Shown here in pieces: positions 8,260 to 18,300 of a stretch of DNA of 64,000 bases; position 1 is the stretch's first letter, and every line of letters begins with the position of its first letter. Source of the DNA: CALDSL01 sp039810245. Its GTDB lineage: Bacteria; Chloroflexota; Anaerolineae; Anaerolineales; Anaerolineaceae. A program made the translations under genes and the position numbers. The notes below the pieces were generated by a model. That model searched no databases. It was given only the letters and a program-made list of their open reading frames with translations, and had not been told where the DNA came from. Location: the NCBI GenBank assembly GCA_039810245.1, contig JBDHWQ010000019.1, positions 15,037 through 79,036 of the forward strand, given 5' to 3'.

Positions 8260-9911
8260 GCACATCCGTCCCCACCCGGCCGCTGCGGCGGAGTAACAAA
8301 ACCTTTACCACGGTACAAAAGCAGGGCATCCAGATCCAGCTCACAGTCAGCACCGTCCTGGGCGGGATCGCGATGGCATTTTACTACCCCAATGCCGTGC
8401 GCAGCGGAAATTTTGGTACGTTGATCCTGGCAGCAATCCTGCTGGCGTGCATGGGAATACTGGCAGCGCTGCAAACCATGGACATACGCCGGCGGACAAG
8501 CCTGTTTCTGTCAGCGGTGTTCCTGGTCGATATCCTGCTGCTGGGTGTTACGGGCATCAGCGCTTATACGCTGGTACTCTTGTTCATGGGGCTGTATTAT
8601 TGCGCGCATTACCTGGGCGTGCGCGCCATGGGTGCGATGCTGGCAGCGTGGATTGGCTGTGCGGTCGTGTATGGGCTGCTGGCGCAGGAAGGCAATATTT
8701 TACCAACACCGATCTTACCCACGCGCATGCTGGATCAGATCGTGGCGGTATCACTGATGGTACACGTCGCCGGCGGTATCCTGGTGACCCACCTGATGCT
8801 GGTGCGCGAATATGAACAGACTACTGTAAAGGCAATTGAGGTCGGACAGTCGCTGGAAAGTGAACAACGCAAAACCGAAAAACGGCTGGAAGAACGCACG
8901 CTGTATTTCCAGCGCAGACTGCTGCAAGCACGCGCAGCGGCAGAAATTTCCGGCTCAATCACATCCATCCTCGACCCGCAGATACTGCTGCAAACTGTGG
9001 TGGAGTTGATGATTGACCGGTTCAAGCTGTACTATATCGGCGTTTTTGTGCTGGACGATGAGAAAAAGACCGCCGTGCTACGCGCAGGCAGCGGCGAAGC
9101 CGGCGCAGCGATGATCGCGGCACGGCACAACCTGGCCGTGGGCGGCTCGTCGATGATCGGCTGGTCGACCCTCAACCGCCAGGCGCGCATCGCGCTGGAC
9201 GTAGGCGCGGATGCGATCCGCTTCAACAACCCATACCTGCCACACACCCGCTCGGAGCTGGCGCTGCCCATTTTGGCCAAGGGGGAAGTACTGGGCGCCA
9301 TGAGCATCCAATCCACGCAGCCAAACGCATTTGACGAAGATGATATCACCATCCTCCAAGGCATTGCCGACAGCCTGGGCGCGGCATTAGAAAATGCGCG
9401 CCTGTACCAGCAGGCCGAAGCGGCACTGGAAGAAGTGCGCAGCATCACGCGCGACTATATTAACGACACCTGGGCAGAAACCACGCGCGAGTATGGCAAG
9501 CTGGAATATCAATATGAAAACCCGAGTGTAGTGCCGGGTGAGCTGGGTGGGGTACATGAATTCCCGATTGTGCTGCGCGACCAGGTGATCGGCGTGATTT
9601 CGCTCGAAAACGACCGCGCGCAGTTGAGCGCTGAAGAGCTGGCGTTCGCGGAAGCAGTGACACAGCAAACTGCGGTAGCCTTGGAAAACGCGCGCCTGCT
9701 GGAAGAGACCCAACGCCACGCGCGCGAAGAACAAAAACTCAATGAGCTGAGCGAGCAATTCTCACAGTCGCGCACGATTGATGAAATTCTACAATCTGCG
9801 GTGGCAGGTCTGGGCGAGCTGCCCTCGGTGGCTGAAGTGACGATCCAGCTAGTGCCACCGGGAGCGGAAATGCTGCCGGTCAGCGGCAATGGCAAAGCGA
9901 ACCACGGTTAA
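8256..9911 (+). CDS. Polytopic membrane GAF receptor, no kinase
   Basis: 551 residues; the start overlaps the previous stop (ATGA) and has AGGAG 8 nt upstream. Five or six membrane helices lie in residues about 25-180, then a coiled coil (about 190-225), a full GAF domain (about 235-385), a linker with a Trp/Tyr-rich motif (DTWAETTREYGKLEYQY), a second GAF-like region (to about 490), and a helical C-terminal module ending in a short Gly/Asn stretch. No catalytic domain is present. The architecture parallels the next gene and the second half of the 964-residue protein, so these are paralogues that may form hetero-oligomers. The membrane part resembles no sensor family I can name. Confidence 0.9.
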   Translation: MSTSVPTRPLRRSNKTFTTVQKQGIQIQLTVSTVLGGIAMAFYYPNAVRSGNFGTLILAAILLACMGILAALQTMDIRRRTSLFLSAVFLVDILLLGVTGISAYTLVLLFMGLYYCAHYLGVRAMGAMLAAWIGCAVVYGLLAQEGNILPTPILPTRMLDQIVAVSLMVHVAGGILVTHLMLVREYEQTTVKAIEVGQSLESEQRKTEKRLEERTLYFQRRLLQARAAAEISGSITSILDPQILLQTVVELMIDRFKLYYIGVFVLDDEKKTAVLRAGSGEAGAAMIAARHNLAVGGSSMIGWSTLNRQARIALDVGADAIRFNNPYLPHTRSELALPILAKGEVLGAMSIQSTQPNAFDEDDITILQGIADSLGAALENARLYQQAEAALEEVRSITRDYINDTWAETTREYGKLEYQYENPSVVPGELGGVHEFPIVLRDQVIGVISLENDRAQLSAEELAFAEAVTQQTAVALENARLLEETQRHAREEQKLNELSEQFSQSRTIDEILQSAVAGLGELPSVAEVTIQLVPPGAEMLPVSGNGKANHG

Positions 9912-9920
9912 GAGGGAACG

Positions 9921-11636
9921 ATGAAATTCATCCCGGCCTTTCTTCAGAAAAATCCGAGCGATAAACCGCACGGGCAGGATGATGAGCTGCAGCAGATCCG
10001 TCAGCGCATCCTCAACATCCTGCTGGCGGCGGGCAGCATTTTGGGCGTGCTGGCCTATTTCAGCGATATCTTTGGCCTGATCCGCGAGCAGGATTGGATT
10101 ACCGCCGGGATCGAAACGGGCGTAATCGCCATGACGATCCTGCTGGCAGTCTACGAAAAACCGGGCTACCAGGTACGCGCGGGCGGTTTGTTGGCGCTGA
10201 TGTTCATCCTGGCAGGCACAGACCTGGTGAATGATGGGCTCACCGGCGCCGGTCGCCTGTTCCTGATCGTATATGTCATCATGGCATTCGTGCTGCTGCG
10301 CACCCGGCAAGCGATTGCCTCCGCGCTGCTATCCCTGGCAGCGATGGTAACGGTCGCCGTGCTGATGGTGCAGAAGGTTCTACCGCAGCCAGATCTGTCA
10401 CGCTATGACGTATTGAACATTCCGGCGTGGATTTTGAACATAGTGGTTTTCGCGCTGCTGGCAGCGTTGTGCATATTTACCCTGGTGTACATGATTCGCG
10501 GCCTGGAGAATGTGTTGACGAAACAGAAAAACCTCTCTGCGGAGTTGGAAGAAGAACGCAGCCGCCTGGAACAGCGCGTTGACGAGCGCACCCAGGAACT
10601 GCACAAACGCGCTGTTGGTATGGAAATCTCAAACCGGCTGGGGCAGGCAATCGGCCAGCTCAACGATGAAGAAGAGGTGTTGGACGTGACCGGCGCGTGT
10701 TTCGACAACGAATTCGGCTACCGCGAGCAAGTTTATTATCTGCTGGACGAGCGCCAGCAGCGTATGAAGGCGCACATGGCGCGTGGCGAGGCGGGAGAAG
10801 GCTACGTCGCGGAAACACCTGTGCAGTCCCCCGGTGCGCCAGGGACATTCGCTGCGTTGGCAGTGAAAGGTGATGCCAGGTTGCTGCGCAATCGTGGTGA
10901 CGATGCGGCGTATTTCTCTTCAGCGTTGCAGGGTATGGACTCGGCGCTGCTGCTGCCCATGAAGAGTGCCGGGCGCGTGACCGGCTTTGTGCTGTTATTT
11001 TCGGCGGATTACCGCGAATTAATGATCGATGACATCAGCCTGTACCAGAACTTGACCGCGCAAGCCGCGGCTGGTGTGGAGCGCGCCCGGCTGATCGCCA
11101 TGATGGAACGTTCGATGGAAGACCTGCGAGCCAGCGCGCGGCAAACCACGCAGCATAACTGGCGCGCTTACCTGCGCTCAACCAAGCGCAGGATGGCATA
11201 CCACTACAACCGCGAGGGCACAGAAGCTGGCGCGGAAGAGCCGGCGGAAGCAGCCCAGGCATTGAAGATTGGCAAGGTGGTGGTGACACCCGCCGCCGAG
11301 GTCGATGGCAAAGAAATGGTCACGCTCGCCGCGCCCATCGTGCTGCGCGGGCAACCGCTGGGGGTCATCCACCTGCGGATGAAAGGCAGCAGCATTGCCC
11401 CGGATATGATGCACCTGGTGGAAGCGGTAACCAAACGCCTGGCGCTGGCACTGGAAAACGCGCGCCTGGTGGATGAGGTGCAGCAGCGCGCCGAACGCGA
11501 GGCGGCGGTGAGCGCTATCGCTACGCGCGTGCGCGCGTCCAATGATATCGACGGCATCCTCAAGACCGCCGCCCAGGAATTGGGCCGGTCGCTGGGTGTA
11601 TCCGAAGTCGTTGTCCAGCTTCGCGGCAATGCGTAA
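9921..11636 (+). CDS. Polytopic membrane GAF receptor paralogue, no kinase
   Basis: 571 residues, 9 nt after the previous gene. About six membrane helices lie between residues 25 and 195, then a coiled coil to about 235, a divergent GAF at about 240-380, the shared linker motif (NWRAYLRSTKRRMAYHY, about 412-430), a second GAF-like region to about 525 and the shared C-terminal module (SAIATRVRASNDIDGILKTA). It lacks a kinase or other output domain and lacks the Asn/Gly tail seen in two of its relatives. The first GAF is degenerate compared with those of the neighbours, suggesting a different ligand or a structural role. Confidence 0.88.
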   Translation: MKFIPAFLQKNPSDKPHGQDDELQQIRQRILNILLAAGSILGVLAYFSDIFGLIREQDWITAGIETGVIAMTILLAVYEKPGYQVRAGGLLALMFILAGTDLVNDGLTGAGRLFLIVYVIMAFVLLRTRQAIASALLSLAAMVTVAVLMVQKVLPQPDLSRYDVLNIPAWILNIVVFALLAALCIFTLVYMIRGLENVLTKQKNLSAELEEERSRLEQRVDERTQELHKRAVGMEISNRLGQAIGQLNDEEEVLDVTGACFDNEFGYREQVYYLLDERQQRMKAHMARGEAGEGYVAETPVQSPGAPGTFAALAVKGDARLLRNRGDDAAYFSSALQGMDSALLLPMKSAGRVTGFVLLFSADYRELMIDDISLYQNLTAQAAAGVERARLIAMMERSMEDLRASARQTTQHNWRAYLRSTKRRMAYHYNREGTEAGAEEPAEAAQALKIGKVVVTPAAEVDGKEMVTLAAPIVLRGQPLGVIHLRMKGSSIAPDMMHLVEAVTKRLALALENARLVDEVQQRAEREAAVSAIATRVRASNDIDGILKTAAQELGRSLGVSEVVVQLRGNA

Positions 11637-11660
11637 GCCCACCTGTCGCGTGGAGGTTTC

Positions 11661-14555
11661 ATGACCGCACCCCTTCCCAACCGAATTTTACAAGACCCTG
11701 CCGGCGGATTACCGCAAAATATCCAGGATCGCAACACGCGCTGGCTGTTGATCATCGTCGGCCTGGCCAGCCTGGCATTTGCCGCGGCGTTCATCGTGCT
11801 AGGCATCAGCAGCGGCACGAGCCAGCCTTTGTTGCTGGCGGCAATGCTGGTGATCACGTTCATTGCTGCATTCATCTGCCGCGATGCTCGCATCATCGAG
11901 TCGCGGATTACGCGGGTTTTCTCCGTGCTGGTATGCCTCGAATTGACGCTGATCGCCTATGCCGTCATCTTTGAAAACGCTATTCTGCCCGCAGTGCTGG
12001 CATGTGTGACGATGGGGCTGCTATTCGGTGTGGTTTCCCTGGAAGAGGGGCGGGCAGCCAACGCCGTGATGCTGGGTGTGGTTGCAGCGATCGTGGTTGC
12101 CGCAGCAGGGGTTTACCGGCCTTGGGAACCCCTGAGCGGCATCGGGTTGGTGGGCCATTTTGGTTACCTGATCACCGTGGTAACGATGCTCGTTTTCGGT
12201 TATTTGCGGGCGAAAGAAACCGTGCAGCTTTCGATCGGGATGCGCCTGGTAGTGATCGGCATCCTGCTGGTTGCGATACCGGTGGGTGTACTGGCAGCCA
12301 TCAACAACGCGTCCTTCAAAAACATTAAACAACAGGAAGCCAATATCGCGTTGGAAGACGCAGCCGGACGGTTTGCGCAGCAGCTTGATGAGTTTATTTT
12401 GAGTAACCGTGCTTCGATTAATACCCAGGCCAACATGCCGGCGCTGGGCGAATACCTGAGTATCGCCCCCGCAAAGCGAGCCGGAACTACTCAGGAAGCA
12501 ATGGTAAACAGTGCACTCAAGTCCTTTGAGGCAGCACTGAAAGTGAAGGAACGCACGTTTCTCAAGTCGTTTGCGCTGCTCGATGCGGGCGGCCAGGTAG
12601 CTTACACTTCCAACCCCGCGGATGTCGGCTGGAAAGAACAGAAGACGCAATACTTTATTAAGACCTTCGCCCTGGGACAGGCGTTTGCATCCGATGTGAT
12701 GTTCTCCCCGGTCGACAACGCGCCGTATATCTTCTTCAGCGCGCCGGTGCGGGATGCAACCAATATCGTGGTGGGCGTGCTGCGTGTGAAGTATAGCGCC
12801 AGCATTCTGCAAAGCATGGCCAAGGAGTCCACCGGTTCGCAGACAGAAGCCAACTACCCAATCGTATTTGACAAATACTATATGCGCCTGGCACAGCCCT
12901 ACCGTCCTCAGCTCCTTTACCAGGTGCTTGTGCCACTGCGCCAGGATCAATTACAGAAGATGAGCACCGAAGGTGGGAAGCCCGAGGTGCTGCGCTCCAC
13001 CAATATGAACGAGATGGCAGCCTTTCTGGACAATGCCGAGGAATCTCCTTACTACACAGGCTGGTCCGAGTCGGACCGTACCGACCAGATGGCGGCCGTC
13101 AAAATGTCTAGCAAGGATTGGTACGTGGTGTTCGTGCAAAGCGCAGGCGTACTGCAGGCACAACTGGAACAGCAGACCAGCCTGGCGGTGCTGATCGCTA
13201 CCATTCTGGCCGGCCTGGTAAGCATGGCAGTTATGCGGCTGGGCCGCTCGTTCAGCGACCCGATCCTTGCGCTGACCGGCTTTGCGCGCGAAGTGATGGG
13301 TGGCAATCTGGATGCCAAACCCATCGAAAAGGGCTTGCAGGAATTCCTGCTGCTAGGACAGACCTTCTCCATGATGGCGAATCAGGTGAAGCAAATGATT
13401 GCCGGACTGGAAGACCGCGTGCGCGAGCGCACCAGCGAGCTGGCAAAGCAAAACGACGCCCTGGTGCTGCGCGCGCGGCAGTTCCAGACTGTGGCAGATG
13501 TGGCGCGCGGTGTGGCGGAAACGCAAGAACTGCAAGACCTGTTGGATAACGTGACTGTCATGATCAGCGACCGGTTTGGGTTCGCGCATACCGGCATCTT
13601 TCTCATCGATGATGCGCGCGAATTCGCGGTGCTGCGCGCGGCGAGCAGCGAAGGCGGCGCGCGCATGCTGGCGCGCCAGCACCGGCTGCGCGTGGGCCAG
13701 GCAGGCATCGTAGGCTATGTGACTACCGCCGGAGAGCCGCGCGTGGCCACCGATGTCGGTCAGGATGCTGTGTTCTTCAACAACCCCGACCTGCCCCTCA
13801 CCCGCTCGGAAATGGCGTTGCCATTGAAGGTGGGCACGCAAATCATTGGTGCGCTGGATGTGCAGAGTAACCAATCAGATGCATTCAGCGATGAGGATAT
13901 CCAGTTATTCAGCATTCTGGCAGACCAGATCGCAATCGCGATTTACAACAACCAGTTGTACGCCGAAATGTCGCAGACGCTGGCTGAGTCGCAGGCGGTA
14001 CACCGCCGCTACCTGCAGGCGGAGTGGAACCGTGAAATGGAAAACGGCCAATATGCTGCGTACCGCTACACGCATAGCGCGATATTACCCTCCTCGCCGG
14101 TCGTGGCGGATGATGTGAATTCAGCGGTCGAACTGGGTGAGCCAGTGGCCACCATAGAAGCTGGTTTGCGCGTGCTGGCAATGCCGGTGAAGTTGCGTGG
14201 CGAGACCATTGCGGTGATCCGGGTGACGGAAAACAGCGAAGGCAGCCACGACTGGCACACAGAAGAAGTGGAAACGGTGAAGGACGTCGCCGACCAGGTG
14301 GCACTGGCGCTGGAAAATGCACGCTTGTTCACCCAGACGGCTCGGCGCGCGGAACGCGAGCGCAAGGTTTTGGAGATCACCAGCAAGATCCGCCAGCACA
14401 ACGATCCGCAGGAAATGCTGCGCGTGGCGGTGGAAGAACTGCAAAACGCGTTGAAGGCAAGCCGGGCACAGGTGTTACTACAACCGGCTCCGGCGGGTCA
14501 TGGTGGTAATGGTAACGGGAATGGCAACGGTAACGGCCACAACGGTGCCGCGTAA
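11661..14555 (+). CDS. Membrane receptor: multi-TM, Cache, HAMP-like, GAF x2, no kinase
   Basis: 964 residues. About seven membrane helices at the N-terminus (to about 215) precede a large double-Cache-like extracellular region (about 220-500), a further helix (about 506-527), a HAMP-like linker (to about 580), a coiled coil, a GAF at about 605-755, the shared Trp/Tyr linker (YLQAEWNREMENGQYAAYRY), a second GAF-like region (to about 900) and the shared C-terminal module, then a Gly/Asn-rich tail. It resembles a fusion of the 551/571-residue type membrane block with the sensor part of the 1472-residue protein. No catalytic output is present. It ends 21 nt before the ParA gene. Confidence 0.9.
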   Translation: MTAPLPNRILQDPAGGLPQNIQDRNTRWLLIIVGLASLAFAAAFIVLGISSGTSQPLLLAAMLVITFIAAFICRDARIIESRITRVFSVLVCLELTLIAYAVIFENAILPAVLACVTMGLLFGVVSLEEGRAANAVMLGVVAAIVVAAAGVYRPWEPLSGIGLVGHFGYLITVVTMLVFGYLRAKETVQLSIGMRLVVIGILLVAIPVGVLAAINNASFKNIKQQEANIALEDAAGRFAQQLDEFILSNRASINTQANMPALGEYLSIAPAKRAGTTQEAMVNSALKSFEAALKVKERTFLKSFALLDAGGQVAYTSNPADVGWKEQKTQYFIKTFALGQAFASDVMFSPVDNAPYIFFSAPVRDATNIVVGVLRVKYSASILQSMAKESTGSQTEANYPIVFDKYYMRLAQPYRPQLLYQVLVPLRQDQLQKMSTEGGKPEVLRSTNMNEMAAFLDNAEESPYYTGWSESDRTDQMAAVKMSSKDWYVVFVQSAGVLQAQLEQQTSLAVLIATILAGLVSMAVMRLGRSFSDPILALTGFAREVMGGNLDAKPIEKGLQEFLLLGQTFSMMANQVKQMIAGLEDRVRERTSELAKQNDALVLRARQFQTVADVARGVAETQELQDLLDNVTVMISDRFGFAHTGIFLIDDAREFAVLRAASSEGGARMLARQHRLRVGQAGIVGYVTTAGEPRVATDVGQDAVFFNNPDLPLTRSEMALPLKVGTQIIGALDVQSNQSDAFSDEDIQLFSILADQIAIAIYNNQLYAEMSQTLAESQAVHRRYLQAEWNREMENGQYAAYRYTHSAILPSSPVVADDVNSAVELGEPVATIEAGLRVLAMPVKLRGETIAVIRVTENSEGSHDWHTEEVETVKDVADQVALALENARLFTQTARRAERERKVLEITSKIRQHNDPQEMLRVAVEELQNALKASRAQVLLQPAPAGHGGNGNGNGNGNGHNGAA
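14505..14540 (+). repeat. Six 6-bp coding repeats, Gly-Asn tail
   Basis: Six GG(N)AAY-type hexamers encode alternating Gly-Asn followed by Gly-His at the C-terminus of the 964-residue receptor. Composition matches the 15-bp repeat tail at 8176-8235, though the unit differs. Confidence 0.85.
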
Positions 14556-14576
14556 GGGGCGGGAAGGGGAAAAAGC

Positions 14577-15362
14577 ATGACAACAATCATCGCGGTAGCA
14601 AATGAAAAAGGCGGGGTGGCCAAGACGACCACGACCCTCTCACTGAGCGCTGCGCTGGCAGAAGCGGGGCAGCACGTCCTGGCAGTAGACCTGGATGCGC
14701 AAGCCAACCTTTCGCTGGCGGTGGGCATCGAACCCGAAACCGTGAAACAGTCGGTGGCAAACTTGCTGTTGGAGCCGGCCAATCTGGATAGTGTTTGCCG
14801 CGAGACAAATATCGAACGGCTGACCATTCTACCGGGCAATAGCGAGATGGGACTGGCTGAGCGCTTCCTGCCCATCCGTAAGGGCTATGAGTTGGCCATC
14901 CGCGATCTGCTGGCGCGCGCCGGGTATGCGTACGACTATATCCTGCTCGACTGCCCGCCTTTTCTGGGCGCGGTGACGTTGAGCGCGCTGTGCGCGTGCG
15001 ACCTGCTGGTAATCCCCACCCAGCCGGAATACTTCTCAATCTACGCGCTGCGTAACATGATGGCTGTGATCCGGCGCGTGCGCGCGCAGTACAACCCGCG
15101 GCTGACGTACCGCCTGCTGCTTACCATGCACGACCGGCGCAACCGCACGCACCGCAATCTTACGGAACAACTGCACGAGAATTTCGGCAGCGGCCTCTTC
15201 AATACGATCATTGATATTGATACCAAGCTGCGCGAAAGCCCGATCAGCGGGACATCTGTTCTGGCGCACGCCCCCAAGAGCCGCGCCGCCGCCCAATACC
15301 GCGCCCTGGCCCAGGAGATCCTTGAGCATGTCCAAGAAACCACTGCAGAACCGACTCGATAA
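14577..15362 (+). CDS. ParA/Soj-family ATPase
   Basis: 261 residues. The deviant Walker A motif KGGVAKTTTT at about 11-20 (both signature Lys present), the DLDAQANLS switch region and the hydrophobic Walker B LLDCPP are intact. Family members form ATP-dependent dimers that bind DNA and position cargo such as chromosomes, plasmids or chemosensory arrays. No ParB gene or parS-like cluster lies beside it; instead it sits between four receptor genes and a hybrid kinase, and its 3' end overlaps the kinase gene by 35 nt. I infer that it positions the signalling complex rather than the chromosome, but a plain chromosomal Soj role cannot be excluded from sequence. Confidence 0.9.
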   Translation: MTTIIAVANEKGGVAKTTTTLSLSAALAEAGQHVLAVDLDAQANLSLAVGIEPETVKQSVANLLLEPANLDSVCRETNIERLTILPGNSEMGLAERFLPIRKGYELAIRDLLARAGYAYDYILLDCPPFLGAVTLSALCACDLLVIPTQPEYFSIYALRNMMAVIRRVRAQYNPRLTYRLLLTMHDRRNRTHRNLTEQLHENFGSGLFNTIIDIDTKLRESPISGTSVLAHAPKSRAAAQYRALAQEILEHVQETTAEPTR

Positions 15363-18300
15363 CCTGTTCAAGAAAATCCAGACGCTGGAGCCGGAAGAAG
15401 TCGAGCGCCCGGCAGCCGCGTTGAACGGATGGTACTGGGAATGCACGACTGAGGGAACGTACCTGACGTGCAGCCCGGAAGTGATGGCGTGCCTGGGCAT
15501 CCCGTCGGAAGCATTCGCCGGGCAGCCAATAGAGCGATTCCACCTGCACCCCGATTCAGCCGGCGCCCTGCTGGAAACGCTGCGCAAGCCCAAGCCGCCG
15601 CGCGAAGTGGATGTGTTCTTCGTCGATGCCGAGCGGAAATTAATCCCGGCGCGGGTGAGCGTTCTGACCGAGACTGACAAGAATGGGCATGAATCGCGCT
15701 GGCAGGGTTTTGTTCAGGTGCTGCCTGATGTCGCCCTGCCCGAACCGCAGGAATCAAAACCTGCCGCGCCGCCCAAAGAAGCGCCGCATACCAAAAAGAT
15801 CGCAACCGGCAGGCTGGCATCGAACGGCGTAGCGATTGAAGCCGGCAGTATACGACCAGCAAGCAGCCTGTGGACAAAAGCCGGCATCCAGAGTCTGAGC
15901 CAGAACAACGTGGTGGCGCACAGCGACGAGAATGGGCCATCAGCCATCGCGGCACCCTTCCGGCTGCGTGAGCGCGGTACGGGCATCCTGGAAATTGTGG
16001 ACGATGAACAAGGACGCGCGTGGAGCGATGATGAGCGCCAGCTTGTGCAGGAAGTGGCTAATCAGTTGGCCCTGGCGCTGGAGAATGCCGAGCTGTACCA
16101 GACAGTACAGCAGGAGCTGGGTGAAAGAATCCGCGCTGAGCAGGAAATCCGCACCCGCAACCAGGACCTGGCGACGCTGAACCAGGCAGGACAACAGCTC
16201 AGCCGGTTGACCAGCCCGCAGGAAATCTACGAATTGGTGAGCAATATCGTCAGCCAGATGATGCGCTGCAACAATCTGGAGATTGCGCAGTTTGATGCTG
16301 CGCAGCGCAGCGCGGCATACCCGGTGATCCTGCGTGGTGGTGAGCGCCTGCAGCAGGGCATGCAGCCGCTGGGTAACGACGTGGCCGGCTATCTGTTCTG
16401 GACCAAAAAGCCGCTGTTGATTGGCCGCAATATGGAGTCTGAGATGGTGGAACGCGGAATCGCACTGCCCGAACGCGTGCCGGTTTCGATTGTGGGCATT
16501 CCCATGCTGGCCGGTGACCGGCCGGTGGGCAGCCTGATCCTGTACGACTATGAAAACGAGAACGCATACAGCGCCATCCACGTCGAGCTGCTCTCTACAC
16601 TGACATCCCAGGCGACCACGGCATTGGAAAACGCGAACCTGTTCCAGGAAATCCGCGCGGCGCTGGCAGCGATTGAAACGCGCGAACGCTACCAGGCGAA
16701 TGTGGCACTGGTGGCGGCCACATTGAGCAAGTACGGCTCAAAATCGCTGCCGGATGTGCTCAGTTCTTTGGGCGAAGCTGCAAAGCCCAGCCGGGTATAC
16801 TTTGCCCAGGTAATAGACGAAGAAAGCGACTGCTCTTGGCAAATGGTGCTGGAATGGGTATCGCCGGAATGTAAAAACACATTCAACCAGGCGCCCACGC
16901 GCCATTTCACCACCCATGAGCTGCCCACGCTCATCGAGCAGATGCGCGAAACCGGCTGGGTAGCGCGCCATGTGGCCGACCTGCCCTCGCCTGATCGCGA
17001 GTTCTTCTCCGCGCAGAATGTGCGCAGCGTGCTGGTGCTGGCAGTGCCGGGGCGCGCCAAACTGCCCAGCCTGATGATTTTTGAGCAGGTGGATGCCGCC
17101 CGCGAATGGCAGATGGAAGAAGTTCGTGTCCTGCAGATCGCCACGGATGCTCTCTCCAACACCATGCTGCGCGAAAACCTGCTTAAGCAGGTGCAGGTCT
17201 CCCTGCACGATACCGAGAACCTGTACAACCTCAGCCACAACCTGGCGCTGGAAAACGAACCCCGCGAGATGCTGGCTACGATTGCCACCGGCCTGGAAGC
17301 GCAGGAACTCCACCGCGCCGCGTTGGTGACCTACACGTATGACCAACACGGGAAAGTGACCGGGCTCGACAGCCGGGAAATGTGGGCGCGCGATGGCCAG
17401 GTATTAACCGCTGACGACTACAATGTTGCCGCGTTTGGGCGGATGCTGCTGCGCCCCACCCCATTGTTCGTAGACGACCTGGCCGTGGATGCCGCGGTGG
17501 ATGATGTGGCGCGTGATACGATGCTGCAAAATGGAACACGCTCGCTGGTGATCATCCCGCTGTTCTCCGGCCGCCGGCAAACCGGCAGCCTGCTGCTGGC
17601 ATCCACCGAAAAGCACGCCTTTGGTGACCAGGTCCGCCGCAGCGCGCAAACCCTGGCCGACCAGCTCGCTACCTCGCTGGATAACCGCAGGCTGTTCCAG
17701 GAAACGCAAATCGCGCTGTCAGAGACCGGGCTGATGTACCAGGTAAGCGATGCAATTGCGCAGGCGCAGAACCCGCAGGACCTGGTAGGCATCGTTGCGC
17801 AACACCTGATGCCTGCCGGCGCCGACCGCGTATCGCTCTCGTCCATTAGCTACTCCGTGGATGGCGAGCCTTCAGAAATTGAGTTGATCGGGCACTTTGA
17901 CCGCGAAGGACAATACCAGCGCATCGGCACGCGCTACCGCGCGTCGCTGCTGCCGTTCTTCTCATCCATCACCAACGAGCCAATTCTGGTTTCGGATATC
18001 CGCCAGTACCCGCTGGATGAAAGCTCGCGCGCGATGCTGACCAGCGGCGGGATTGTGGGTACCTGCCTGGTTCCGCTGACAGCCACGGGTAAGATTATCG
18101 GGTTGATCGCTCTGTCCAGCAAAAAGGTGCTGCAGATGACGGTGGAAGAGACACGCCGGCTGCAGGTGGCGGCAAGCGGCATCGCGGTATCACTGGAAAA
18201 GCAGCGCCTGCTGGTGGAAGCCCAGCGGCGCGCGCTGGAACTGCAAACCGCGGCGGAAATCGCGCGCGACACCACTAGCACCCTGTCGCTGGATCAACTG

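Noticed and set aside
12021..12950. 309-codon antisense frame in the 964-residue receptor gene
   Set aside because: Composition artefact opposite a membrane/Cache region, with no SD or motifs.
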